The notes beneath the pieces are model-generated. The model saw only the letters and a list, made by a program, of their open reading frames with translations, was not told the DNA's origin and ran no database searches. Shown piece after piece: positions 9,838 to 21,549 of a stretch of DNA of 64,000 nt (position 1 is its first letter; each line of letters opens with the position of its first letter). The stretch spans positions 372,001 through 436,000 of the forward strand of contig QNQO01000648.1 of the NCBI GenBank assembly GCA_003290165.1, given 5' to 3'. This DNA is from Berberis thunbergii (taxonomy: Eukaryota; Streptophyta; Magnoliopsida; Ranunculales; Berberidaceae). The position numbers and the translations under genes are program-made.

Positions 9838-11100
9838 TGAGTCACAAAACCTAGCTTCTTTTTAAAAGTTTTAGTTTTTTGAAAAAAATAAAATAAAAGC
9901 CTTAACACAATGTTTGGTTTTTTGCTCTTCAATTCATGGTGTTTTCTTTAGTGGAGGAGCTCTTATGGCTAATCAAGGTCTTCAAGTGGGGATGAGCAAT
10001 CAAAGCCAAGGTATATATCTCTCTCTCCTCTCTATAATCCAAACTCATTCTAGCTATCTAGAATTCATTTCTAATTTAATATATATTTGAATTTAATAAT
10101 GTTTAATTTGTGCAACTTTACGTGGACAACTGCCTTGCACACTTGGATGACATGTCATTGTATAAGCTTGCCCTCCCTACAATGCAGCCTTTTTCGCCTA
10201 CATGTTTGGAATGACTTCTTATTGATACAATGGTTGGTTGGATTATGCCAAATGTAGCAAAAAAGATCAATTTTTCTTGTAGACTTGTATGAAACTATGA
10301 CATTATTCTGTTAGGATAGTGGCTGATTCAGTTGGAAAAGAATCATGAACTTTTTTATTGGATCATTGGATTATTCATTGTATCTTGTATTAGTGTGGTT
10401 AAGGTGCAAAGGTGCAGCGAGGGAGTGATACCCTATTTGTGCCTAGGCACAAGGCATGCGCCTAACGTACATTAGGAGCACCCCAATTTGAAATTTTATT
10501 GCTATGTTCTAGTGCTTTGAGTGAACACTGAAATTGAGTTCAGTTTATTGAAATTCTGTTGAGAAACATTTTAAATTGCATAAAATTGCATATCAACTAT
10601 CTTTTATGTGATCGTATTCTGAATGCTTCCTATACTTAGAGTAATTAAGCATCTTGTACGAAAACAATTCTTATTACTGGTGTGAGATATCAAACATGGA
10701 AATATTGCTCTCTCATATTATCACCCTCATCTCTTTTGTGCATAAATGGAATGCAGGCTGCTAACACAAGTGCTGTTACTAAAGGGAACAGGTTGTTATA
10801 TGTTGCAGAGTGCTATGTTGTTACATGTAATGTTGTTTAGGAAGGATTCTGTTAGATTAGTTGTCAATAAATGTAGTACTATAAATAAGAGAGTATAAGA
10901 GAGAATAGGGATTCATTTGATTTGTAAGAAAATTGTACACTTGAGCATTTGCTCTACAGGGGATTAGCTATCTCGAATTAGCTTTCTTATTGAATACAAT
11001 CCATTCCATTTACTGTCATCAATTCAGAATTACAATTACAAGTTCTTCAATTTGTAATTTCTCTTCATTGCCTGTATTGCATCACTGTCAGTAGAACTGC
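9838..11100 (+). other. 3' interior of Pack-CACTA-1
   Basis: A possible small exon at 9,952-10,010 reads GGALMANQGLQVGMSNQSQ and would suit the region after the zipper in TGA factors. The remainder shows no gene. At 10,850-11,035 the sequence has features of a short LTR (TGTTAGATTAG, ACTATAAATAAGAGAG, TTATTGAATACAAT), possibly an old TRIM or solo LTR, but no target duplication was seen. Confidence 0.4.
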
Positions 11101-11139
11101 ATTGGCTTAACACCGTGACCAAAAAAAAAAAAAAAAAAA

Positions 11140-11361
11140 TTTGCCACGGCTTAAAATCGTGGCTAATTATTGCAACGGCTAAAAATCATGGCTACCTTGC
11201 CACAGTTTATAACCGTGGCTAGTACTGGCCACAGCTTAAAACCGTTGCTAAAGCTATTGCAACGGTTTAGAACTGGGGATTTAGCGACGCCTCTACAGCC
11301 CACGGCTCTAAGCCGTGACAATGGGTTACCCTTATGGTTTAAAACCGTTGCTAATGGGTAT
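11140..11361. repeat. right subterminal repeats of Pack-CACTA-1
   Basis: About seven variants of the palindrome GCCACGGCTTAAAATCGTGGC lie next to the right terminal inverted repeat, mirroring the left cluster. A run of A residues at 11,123-11,141 precedes them. Confidence 0.85.
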
Positions 11362-11374
11362 TTTTGGTGTAGTG

Positions 11375-13130
11375 TGCCATCAACCTACAATCTCATTCTG
11401 GGAAGACCATGACTCAACCAGATGGAAGTAGTGGTCTCCACCCTTCATCAATGTGTTAAGTATACTACTAACCACTCTGAAAGAACAATACGTGGAGATC
11501 AACTTATGACACGAGGCTGCCACTACGCCGTATTGAAACAGATAGAATGCTCCCAGATTCAACTACATCCTGCAGAGCAGCCTGACCCAGTGCCAGGCTA
11601 AACGACGACAGAGACTCACTTTCGAACAGAAAGGGAGTAATAAACTTTTTTGCCTAGCAAGACGAAAAGGCCACGACAAGCGGGAACACATCCCCTGACG
11701 TTCTGTCGGTGCGGAGATCCGCCCTTTTACAAGATTTACTCTTCAATAACCTATGTAACACCTCGACAATCCACTAAATGATCTGCAAGAGCAACCCAAA
11801 TTCACTTCAAAGCTAGGATCAATTTCTATTGATTATTGGGAAGATGTTACAACGATTACTTTGAGGCGGATACAAAAGGATACATATTATAAATGCCCTG
11901 AGGCAGATACAAAAGACTGCATACTGAAAGCATCTGATCAATATGGAGTAAGGACTAGCTTAAACTGTCTGACCACATAAGCAAAACGAATAGTCTAAAG
12001 CAAGCAACCTACAAGCAAAACCACACTCCAGCAAACACCACCCTTACATATGGTTTGCAGGGGTACAAAATCGGCAACCGGGAGTCTCGCGATAAGCCAT
12101 AACAAGATACAACCAACTCACACGCTCAATCCGGTGAAACAGATGAACTTGGGACAAGTATCAGGTGGATACAAGTATAGTGCACCTTCTAGCTGCAAGG
12201 ATAAGAAGGGCGTTCAAGAGTCAATGGCCCAATCCATGGACCATATCCAACTCCTCTTCATCTCGAGATTTAAAATTTCAGTGCAAGGCGAGACAACGGG
12301 GTTAATCGAGAAGCGGCGGAGGCAACCACTACGGAGTTGGACGTTGGTGCTATCTCTGAAATTAAACATTCAGGAACAACGATAAGGCACCGACACATGA
12401 ACGACAAACTCTTCCCTTGGGAGAGAATCTGTACTACTTCTCCGCGATGTGAGAAGAAATTATGAGATCTCAATAGGTCAACAACACGCCCACCCATAAC
12501 AGGTGGCCACGCATAACAGTGCAAATGTCAGAACATTCGGAGGCTCCAGAGACAGAGATCCACTTCAGCCTTTGAAAAATTCAAAACATTTTCTTTAGCC
12601 TTTGGAAAACCCAAAGCGTTCTCAAACAACAACATTAAAAGAGATAAGCTCTGTGAAAGATAGTACCTACAACGATTGGAAAACATCATTTTAAAGACAT
12701 GATGGTTCACCATGCGGGCACTCTAGCATTAACAGCCAAACATTAAATACCGTATGAGAAATGAGGAGATAGTGGTTGCCAAGGAAACTGTGCAGACTAC
12801 GTTGTACACGTGTTACCGCGTGATTTACGCCGTACACGCAGTGCACTGTGCAGGAAACCCTAGCCCTTCCCTTGCGCGCCCATGGGCCCAGCCTATTATT
12901 CAAACAATATTTTGTCACATGCTTGGCATGAGCACGAGAAATCCTAGTCAACTCTGACATACGGATCGTACCTACAGATCACTAGCTGATTTAAGGTAAC
13001 TTCATCCACCCCATGCACCATGCTGATGGACTAGGTTCGCACGCCCCCTAGTCAAACCAAGCAAGCTTAGTCAGTCAAGGCTGATGACAATGGCTTTTGG
13101 TTCAACCCGACACCTAATTTTCTTATCGCG
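11375..13130 (+). pseudogene. Tat-1 interior after protease; pol missing
   Basis: The first 30 bases complete the protease motif (YNLILGRP). The next few hundred bases hold a decayed continuation of the pro-pol linker, with stops. From about 11,700 to 13,130 I find no motif of reverse transcriptase, RNase H or integrase, although a full Tat element would have about 4 kb of pol here. Tat-1 is therefore a pol-deleted, non-autonomous copy. The small open frames here (such as 12,050-12,385) have no recognisable similarity. Confidence 0.6.
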
Positions 13131-13139
13131 GGCATTGAC

Positions 13140-14235
13140 GGTTTAGGAAGTGGGAGTCTAATCAGCACTATCACGCCAAGTGATGATGACTTGTCAGGGA
13201 TCATTGCCCCTCGTGGTCAATGATCGCCAAACCTAATCAGATAAGCCTAGATGGTGACGACTAGCAACGAAAGCTTCTGATCAAAACCCACACTTGTAGC
13301 CCCCACTGTGCGGGTGTAGATGGTTTGGAAGGTGGGAGCCTAGTCAGTCCCGAATTGATTCTGACGGCTCGCCACGGGACCACCTTTTTTCAGCGTGGCC
13401 GCCGAATCACCAGCCCAGACCTGTAGCCCTTAATGCGTGGGTGTAGATGGTTTGGAAGGTGGGAGCCTAGTCAGTCCTGAAACTGATTTCGACGGCTCAC
13501 CATGGGACCACTGCTTTTTAGCGTGGCCGCCAAATCACCAACCTTAGACCTGTAGCCCCCACAGGGTGGGTGTAGATGGTTTGAAAGATGGGAGCCTAGT
13601 CAGTCCTGAACTGACTTCGACGGCTCGCCACGAGACCAATGCTTTTCAGCGTGGCCGTCGTATCACCAACCCTGGACTTGTAGTCCCTACTGCGCGAGTG
13701 TAGATAGTCTTGAAGGTGGGGGCCTAGTCAGCCACGACCTTATTCCGACAGCTTTCCATGGGACCGTTGCTTTTTAATGTAGCCGCCGAAAGCTCCCAAA
13801 TTTGTAGCTTGATGCGCACAAGTGCAGATAATTTGGAAGGTGAGAGCCTAGTCAGTCCCAAACTGATTCTGATGGCTCGCCATGGGACCACTGCTTTTCA
13901 ACCTTGTCACAAAACTCCTATCTCGAATTCATAGCCTCTTCCGCGCGGGGAGGGTGTAAATTGTTTGAAAGGTAGGAACCTAGTTAGTCCTGAACTAATT
14001 TCAATGGCTTGCCACGGGACCACTGCTTTTAAGCTTGGTCGCTAAACTTTTACTCCCCGAATCTGTAGTCTATTTTGCTTGGTCATACACGATTTGGAAG
14101 GTGGAGCCTAGTCAATCCTGACCTGATTCCAACGACTTGCCACAAGACTACTATTTTTCAATCTGGTGGCCAAATTGTTGCTCCCCAAATCTATTTTCCA
14201 CTTTGCTCGGTCATACATGATTCGGAAGGTGGGAG
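13140..14235 (+). repeat. tandem array, about 128-bp unit, 8 to 9 copies (Tat-1)
   Basis: The phrase GATGGTTTGGAAGGTGGGAG recurs at 13,319, 13,446, 13,575, 13,703, 13,827, 13,958, 14,091 and 14,219, so the period is 124-133 bases. A weaker copy begins near 13,140. Each unit also contains CCTAGTCAGTCC, GGCTCGCCACGGGACCAC and GCTTTTCAGCGTGGCC. Divergence rises to the right. The array lies between the pol region and the antisense accessory gene, the same place as the arrays in Tat-A and Tat-B, but its unit is unrelated to theirs. Confidence 0.92.
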
Positions 14236-14828
14236 TTTCAAGCAACTGGCCACACGACCACCGCTTTCCTTCGAAACAACAGTCGCAAACATGAATCTAA
14301 CAGATCCAACGTCTTCGCGCTCAAACGGATTGGCATTATATTATTAGCGAAGGCCATTCGCGCTGATACAAAGATCGTCCGGCCAGTGTTCAGATAAAAA
14401 CTACTTAAGATGCCAGCCCGAGCTTACGACACCTGACTTGGCACGAACACTCTGACACATAAACTCGGCCATCACAACTCACCCATAGCAGCAAATGCAG
14501 TCAACCTGTTAGACAAACAGGGTAAGCCTCAAGCAGCTTACCTTGGGGACAAGACACAGCTCAGACGACTCAACCCCAGCTAAACTGTCTGCAACAAGCA
14601 TATCATCGGACATGACTACACAACAATGACCCTAAGTCGTTCACAACACAAAGCGATCAAGCTCTCTGTCGCAGATAGACCAGCCAACGTCCTATTGATT
14701 CAACTAGCCTATGCCAAAGCAAGACGACAATGCGAAATGAAAAACATTCAATAGAAACAACAAATGTGAAATGGATAAAACTGTTTCCATTAATGATCAA
14801 AACGAAAAGGGGTACAAGCACACTAAGT
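14236..14828. other. spacer, no gene identified
   Basis: This stretch between the tandem array and the accessory gene holds no recognised motif. Confidence 0.5.
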
Positions 14829-16900
14829 TCACTCCTTATTAGGAGAATGTACAAAAACGGAAGAGCCAAGCTTAGTGGAAAATGGAGCAAGATTTGCATC
14901 CACGTGTGCCACGACCTGAACGCCAGGGCCTAAACTGTCTTCCTCGCGCGACGACTCGGAGGTAACAAACAAGTCTACATACGAAATCTTTTTATAGCGA
15001 CCAAGATCCCACTCCGGATGCTCCTCCTTCATCAACGCCAGTAGCTCTAACCGGCCATGTACAATCCAGCTGAACTCACATTTGCCTTGTTTCTGAAGAA
15101 GTTCTTCCTCTCGCACCTTCACATCAAGAAGTTCACGCTCCAATAGCTCCAACTTGTTAGTTAGCGCGTCGACCTGAGACTGCTTTGAGGCTAGACTGCT
15201 TTTTATAGCACTAAGCTCATGTCACTCTAATTCAAGATGGTCCTATGCTTTCCTTACATCTCAGCAGCCCAGTCGGCTTCCTTCGAAGCACTCTCTTTAG
15301 CAAGAGACCGTAGTTTAGAACACGCCTTAGCCATAGCTTCCTGCGCAACCTCGACTTTTCAGAGGATTCGACTCAACTTTTGCTTAAATTTTTGGACACT
15401 GCTTCCAACAGATCACGCTCATGGTCCTCTAAACGAGCCCTTTAAATCTCAGCGATCACGACCGACTGATCCATCCTTTGGTCCTCTACCTACTTATTCA
15501 GCTGCTCAATTTCATTGAGCGCGTCAGAATACAACGCCTGCATGTGTGAGATAACACGGTCCAAGGTGTATACCCTCTCGCGAGCCGTCTCGACTTTCGT
15601 CCTAGCAATGACAACGTGGTTCAAGTGAGACATACCCATTATAAGGTACTTTAAATTCTTGTCCATACACCCTTCCAGCGTATCTTCATCGGGCTACGGA
15701 GCACAATCCATCAGCCAGCTATGACGCCTACTTATATGCTTACTCGAAGCATACTCCACGTCAACCTCTTGGTGCCAGACCTGTGAAGTCATTTTCACCA
15801 AGTTCGGTGCAAATAGGCTTATCTGTCCACTCAGATGGAGCTTTTCCGAATCAGGATTTATGCCAGCACCACCCTTCCCGATTGCCACCGTCCTCAGGCT
15901 CTCCTTTGTAGCTTTCCCCTTGTCACTAATAGCCGACCCTTTATTGAGAGACGACTCAACAGGGTCCGGAGGTAGAGAAGTAAGCGAATTATACAAAGGA
16001 CCCTCCAACATTTCTAGCTGCGACCTAGAGTGAGATGGTGAGCAACTCAAACTACAGAAGACATGGTTAGTGCCACAACCACTCTCAGGCTAAACAACAA
16101 TGGGGCAATCAAATTCTATAGCCTCGGACGAATCTTCACGAAAGCCATCTACCAAAATAGTCCCATGCGAATCAACACCAGCGGAAGCTGCCATTGCAAT
16201 CTGCACCAGATGGTCATTCAGAGCTTCGACCTGTGTGTCACTAAAGTTTGACCTGTCTACAACTCCTGCAAATCGTAAATACTCTTTCCCCAAGCCGAAA
16301 CCATCGGTCTCCACTCCAACAGGCCTAGCAGATTCGAGTTCTTTTCCCACTAAAGCAGGTCGTATCGTAGATGACCCAGTCCTCACACGAGACTTCTACT
16401 CCACAAATAAAGCAAGCATTTCAGAAGACATAACGAGAGCTCTGGCCCCAACAACCTTTCTGTTCCTTGAAGGGGCACCATTTTCCAACTTTAATTCGAG
16501 ATGTTCATAACAGAGTGAGGGCAACGTGCTAGTTATTCCACAGTCTAATACGAATGAAATTGGAAATTCTTATACAGACAGTGTTACTCTTCAGCCGAAG
16601 AGAAGAGAATTCAGCAATTGAATTACTCACGGGGTCACGTTGACACCGACCTCCTTAGCACTAAGCAGAATCATGAAAATGATCCTATATCCATTAGGCC
16701 CCAGCTGGGCCGAACGAATCCCTAGAAGATCCAAGAACTCCCAAATCACGTCCAGAACTAAAAAACACACTTCGGTTTGAAGCATCCCACGATTCAAATA
16801 GATGAAACCGGTCGGAGGTGACATTGGCGTTTAGTCACCCATCAGAACATACAACGGCAGGTCCTCAGGGACTCCAAACTATGTACGAATTTAAGAAAGG
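14829..16900 (-). pseudogene. Tat-1 antisense accessory gene (putative gypsy-type transposon protein)
   Basis: On the strand opposite gag, broken frames cover about 2 kb. Near 16,890-16,830 a degraded frame has the GVPEDLPLYVLMG-like block. At 16,824-16,627 it continues PPTGFIYLNRGML, then IWEFLDLLGIRSAQLGPNGY. This arrangement (GxPE, PPxGYxxLY, then LxLxPAQLxPNxW) is that of the plant protein family listed as putative gypsy-type transposon (PF04195, from memory). Downstream frames at 16,386-16,090, 16,050-15,694 and 15,152-14,829 are charged, with a glutamate-rich helical stretch (ELLERELLDVKVREEELLQK) and a tail EHPEWDLGRY. Function is unknown. Several frameshifts break it. Confidence 0.72.
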
Positions 16901-17180
16901 CTGGACTCGGATAACAATATGTCTTTGAAAAGCTCCAAGCCTTTGGTCAAGATTGCGTTGTCAAGAAGGTTTTGTTGAACTATGAAGAAGATGAACAATA
17001 TTTTCTAGTCAGAGCGATATCTTCAAAAACAAAGAAAGTATAAGAGTCAGACTCTATATTGCGGATGACCTAAATAGTAATGCATTGCATGGCTCAAACA
17101 ACGATTCTGAATCAATCGTCATGAGCAGCGAATCCCTTTAAGAGATGACTTAGCGAACCAATGTGACGACCCGCTAACTC

Positions 17181-17192
17181 GGGGGGAGTAAC
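17181..17192 (+). other. polypurine tract of Tat-1
   Basis: GGGGGGAGTAAC lies immediately 5' of the 3' LTR and would prime plus-strand DNA synthesis. The equivalent tract in Tat-B is a run of seven G on the minus strand. Confidence 0.7.
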
Positions 17193-17871
17193 TTATGATA
17201 CATAAAAATGATCACATTTCTAAGCCACACACGTGTCATGATGGTCTTGAGGAAATATAAGTTTTAGCATCAGCCCAACGCTGATCTGGCCCAAGCGGTT
17301 CTAAGTCCGCTCAATTCAGTTCGCCAGGTGGATTCAAACTTTCACAGCATGCTAGGTCCACACGTCTCACAACTATCATCAATACTCATAAGTCCTATTA
17401 AGGAAAATATCTCAGGGATTAGCTTCGGACTGGCAACTGCATTTGCTTTCTGCCTCCAACTAGGAAGCAAATATCAGAATACACTCCACATAGGGAAACT
17501 CCCTTCTACAGATTACTCTCGCATTGGGAACTATCTCCCGCGTATCTAGGAACACGAGGCTAACATGGATTTTCCCTCCTACAGTACGACTTCTAATTAG
17601 AGAATGATCTCCATGAAGATCTCGTTCCTAAACTACGCCTACGATGACCTATTAGAACCAGGACTTCTTGTACTATAAATAAGACACGAAGTTGGTAAGC
17701 TAAGGTACGCTACAAATTTTTGTTATAACATTACACCTTCCTCAGATTCTTGTCTGACTTTAGCATCAGAGTGTCATCGGCCACCACAACGGTTGTCTGT
17801 GGCTCACGTGCGTTACTTGTGCAGGTCAGTAGGAACTGGGTCAAAGTAGAGAGCGAAAAATGACTGCATCA
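17193..17871 (+). repeat. 3' LTR of Tat-1
   Basis: About 679 bases, starting TTATGATACAT (compare TGATGATACAT at the Tat-B LTR start, so TG has probably mutated) and ending TGACTGCATCA. It aligns with 251-894. The following bases are not Tat sequence but the last 63 bases of a different LTR family. Confidence 0.88.
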
Positions 17872-17934
17872 ATAATCGAAACACTAACAAATATAAATTA
17901 AAGGATATTTTATGTAATAATTATGGAAATATCA
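17872..17934 (-). repeat. 63-base end of an Athila-like LTR
   Basis: It matches 40,428-40,490, the end of the solo LTR there, over exactly 63 bases with few differences, and stops at the same terminal ATCA. Tat-1 therefore abuts, and probably once inserted into, a member of that LTR family. The rest of that LTR is absent from the other side of Tat-1. Confidence 0.85.
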
Positions 17935-20154
17935 TCGTTTACCACAAAATTTATCATGAATATTTTATTATCATTTATTTGTTTAGTCAACGACTTTTTG
18001 ATACCACTATTTTTGTTGAAGGACACCACCACGTCCTACTTTCTGAAGCACTCAATCATTTTTCTAAAGCACAATGTCACCTATTGAAGGACACCACCAA
18101 TATAACCCTAAATTCAAAAAAAATTTCTTTCCTTTCACCATTTCTTCTACTATCTTCTCTCTCAAGGAACAACAACACTACCAAACCGCTTCGCTCTACC
18201 TGCGGGTCATACCTCTTTTCTCTTTTATTCTATTCTTTTTATCCTCTTCTTATCTTATCTTCTCCTTTCCTACATTTTTTTTGCCCTCGAACAAATGCGT
18301 GTGAATCTACTTGAGGGTTAAAAAAAACAAATCTAGTACAAGAGGAAAAGAAAAAAGAGAGGAATAGAAGAAGGAGGCATGGCAGGGTGGTGCCGTCGGC
18401 AATGTAGAAGAAAAGGAAGAGATGAGAATTAAAAGAAGAAGAAAGAAAAAAAAAGAAAAAAATGAGAATAATAAAATATGAAAGGTAGTTGCAGGGTGGT
18501 ACGGCTGACGGTGGCGGTTGGTGTTGCTCTGTCGTTGCTGTGAAGGAATAAGAGAAAATGAAAAAGAAAAGGAACAATGGTGTGAGAGAGGTTTAGGTTT
18601 GTGATGTTCTTCAACGCATTAAAAACAAGGGTGGTGGTGTTCGTTAATAAAAATGGTGATGTCAAAAAGCAGGAGCAATTTGTATATTAATTTTTTTCTT
18701 TTTATTATAGATGACATCATCAAAGATTCAAAATGTCATTCCCAAGCCAATGTACAAGGATTCTTGCACGTTGCACCTGCTTCTTAAAGTATATGTTATG
18801 GTCTAGGGTCATTCCCTATAACTAACCCTCCAACACTCCATGTTACCAAACAATAACATTCTGCATAAGGAGAAAAAAATTAATTAAAAGAACGATAATC
18901 GAATAAATTGCAATAACGGAATAATTTGAAATAATAATGATAAAATATACATAATAACTAATAAAAGTAACATTTTTTTCATAAAAAATCAAATTACAAT
19001 AATCAATCTGCACTCGTATTTATAACTAATATAACTTCTAAAAGTGCTCAACACATAATAAAAAATAATGTTTTAATAATATAAAATTTAATATACATAA
19101 AATACTATTATTGCTAATATTACTACTATCCTAATTATATTAAAATACCTTTTATTTAAAATAAAAAAAAACCTTATAAAATAAAAAATAAATAAAAATG
19201 AATAATAAAAACACAGCAAATATTGCATCAGCTGGAGTTTGAGTGCATGGATGTCACCATCTCCATCTCCATCTCCATCTCAAATGCAGCAATGGCCATT
19301 GGCTCAGCTTAAATTACAAGTCATCAGTCACTTTAAGATCTCATATCACATAAATATGTATCACACACCAGCTACTAGCTAGAATCTCATCAATCAACTA
19401 TTAATATGAGTAATTCATACTCCTAGCTAGCTAGTGCTTTATTGTTAAGTAACTTTCAAATCTGAATGACAAATTTTAATTTAAGCTCTTCGATCCAGCC
19501 GTTCCCTTTTATGACAAGATACACATTGTATATGCAATTAGCTCCCAAACGGCATAAGAATTCGTCGGGATAATATTTTTGTTATTTGAATAACTCTTAC
19601 AAAAGTGTAGCTTATTATTTAGACACTGGGGGTTTCAAGTTGAATAACCATATGTAGATTGTTCATTCTCAACTCCTATATATTCAAGCCACCCGTAATC
19701 TAAGTATTTTTTTTTTATTGTGTATTCATTTATTTTATGTTTTGTTAATTAATAATTAATACAATTCAAAGGTGTAAGAGATTGGTTGGTTATGCATTGC
19801 CTTTTTTCTATATTTGAAATATTAAAAAAATATATAAAAAAAATGATGGATCTAAGTAAAGTTTTTGCCATTAAAGTGACACTTAGCCCAAATATGTTTA
19901 TCTAAATCATGAGAAAGAAAACAATATTTCAATTAAGAAAGACTTAATGATATGTTGGGCAGTGGGTAGATAGTAATGTTGATGAAGAGGTTCCAAACGA
20001 GTAGACTTGTGAAACACCTCATTATTTCTTATCCGCCGCACATGAGACATGAGAGCAATATTTACCATCAATTCCAACGATTAATCCGTATAGTGAAATA
20101 AAGTGACAATACTTGTTTTAATATTTATAAACACACATGAAACCTCCAATTATT
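17935..20154. other. AT-rich intergenic sequence
   Basis: No gene was recognised. At 18,014 and 18,083 the phrase TTGAAGGACACCACCA is repeated, and a related inverted copy lies near 18,618-18,650, so 17,998-18,690 may be an unclassified inverted-repeat element. At 19,257-19,281 there is a short CCATCT repeat. The open frames on both strands at 18,074-18,665 are low-complexity. Confidence 0.4.
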
Positions 20155-20400
20155 TTTTTTTACAAGTTTTGATAAACTAGTGAAATTTTTGGAGTTTGAA
20201 ACACTAATAAAATCATACATGGGATGAAAAAGATCATATTTATATTTGGGTGAAGATATACAAATGTAGCAAACACGGGGGAGTCAAGGAAATAGAGAAA
20301 TAAATAAACATAATCGTGTACAAGTAACACAAAATATAAAAAATTTGGTTGATCAACTAGTTGACTCAAGGGGAGTTTAGTCCGACCACACAAAACTGCA
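20155..20400. repeat. segment paralogous to 44,740-45,230
   Basis: The run ACAAGTTTTGATAAACTA and the following GGAGTTTGAAACACTAA and ATGAAAAAGATCATAT match 44,742-44,830 in order. At 20,330 the sequence AGTAACACAAAATATAAAA is uninterrupted, whereas the copy at 44,891 carries a small CACTA element. This segment therefore records the empty site. Confidence 0.8.
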
Positions 20401-20417
20401 GTTGTGGTTAAGGTAAG

Positions 20418-20439
20418 GCTCTCTCTCTCTCTCTCTCTA
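20418..20439. repeat. (CT)n microsatellite
   Basis: A run of about 11 CT dinucleotides. Confidence 0.9.
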
Positions 20440-21549
20440 CAATCCTTTACTTCAGTTTTCATTTTAATATGAGTGGATTCTATTCTTAATATAATTTATT
20501 TTTGTATTCTTTCTTGCTAAACAAGCGCTTCATCAAACAAATAATAATAATAGTTTATAAAAAAAAATTATATTGATAAACAAGCACTTCACTAAATAAT
20601 AATAATTTATAAAACATTGAGCAAATCAATATGCATAGTTGATAAACTCAGGTAAATAAAGAAATACATAAATGTCAATGGGGTACTAGTTCAATAAACT
20701 TGTGAAGGACAGCGTTAAACATTTAGGATGGGAGGGGGATAAAAAACAATTACATAAATAAACATTCGTTTTGTGAGTTAGGGCCGACCAAAGAAGAGGA
20801 CTTTTCTACACAAAATATTGGGGCTGTAACCGGATCTTTTAAGTAAAAATAACTAAATGTTTCCTAACACAAATGTTCTCAACTCTAGGATTTTAAGTGA
20901 AAAGAATTAAATTAGGCTTAAAATTGCCAGATTGGATTTCAGATCCAAGATGTTACCTAAATGTTTGCAACTCTAGGATCCGAACCCATTCTGATTACAA
21001 GCCTAACACAAATTGCGGTCAGCCCACAGTCTAATCCATTGGGCCTAATAAAAACTTTTGCCTCACAGAATGGAACAAACTGCTCAATATGGGTCAGAGA
21101 ATAGAAATTGGCTTTTACTCTTTTCGGCAGCCACATAATTTACATCTGATCATTATAAAAGCTAAAGTCAACGGATCAGATTTGAGCAAATCCATATTCA
21201 GTTCAATTGCAAACTTCTTGAATATTCGTTTATATATATTTTCAAAAATCATCCTCGCTCCGGATGGGAATCCACCTCATCCGAATATCCAAATAAAAAA
21301 AAATCAGTCACACTCAACAATACTTCTCTCTTAAAAAACAAGAAAGAATAGAAGATAATGGATGATCTGATCTCTCAAGCTTCATTCATCTGTTTGTTTC
21401 AGTAAATGAATGATCTGATCTGTGTGTATTTTGTACACGAGAAGTCGATGATGTAAGCCTCCCCTGCCATATCTTTACATTATGGGGAAACCAAAAATAT
21501 ACAGCAATCAACCAAACATACAGACAAGTCAGACACGAAGGTTTGATTG
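20440..21549. other. AT-rich sequence without recognised gene
   Basis: A short duplicated phrase ATAAACAAGC(G/A)CTTCA(T/C) occurs near 20,518 and 20,577. Sequence from about 21,360 may be the former 3' flank of the kinase fragment, since TCTCTCAAGCTTCATTCATC occurs at about 21,373 and again at 22,713. No coding region is supported. Confidence 0.45.

Larger units (their letters stand above)
2003..11374 (+). mobile_element. Pack-CACTA-1: non-autonomous CACTA transposon carrying host gene fragments
   Basis: The left end reads CACTACACCAAAAGG and the right end, at 11,362-11,374, reads TTTTGGTGTAGTG. This gives a 13-base inverted repeat with the CACTA hallmark. Both ends are followed by clusters of short palindromic repeats of the form GCCACGG-TTTAAAACCGTGGC, the expected transposase-binding subterminal region. 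The interior of about 9 kb shows no TNP2-type transposase or TNPA-like gene. It carries exon pieces of at least five unrelated plant genes, all on the + strand. The flanking triplets (CGT left, TGC right) do not form a clean target duplication, but the retroelement protease motif resumes exactly at the right border. This defines the insertion independently. Confidence 0.92.

Noticed and set aside
10850..11035. Solo LTR or TRIM inside Pack-CACTA-1
   Set aside because: It has LTR-like composition and a TATA-like box, but no target duplication or second copy in the window.
16100..16510. 136-codon + strand frame
   Set aside because: It is the complement of the antisense accessory gene of Tat-1 and has no family signal of its own.
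18074..18665. Overlapping open frames on both strands
   Set aside because: Both come from CT/GA-rich low-complexity sequence and encode Ser/Phe/Leu-rich peptides with no recognisable motif.
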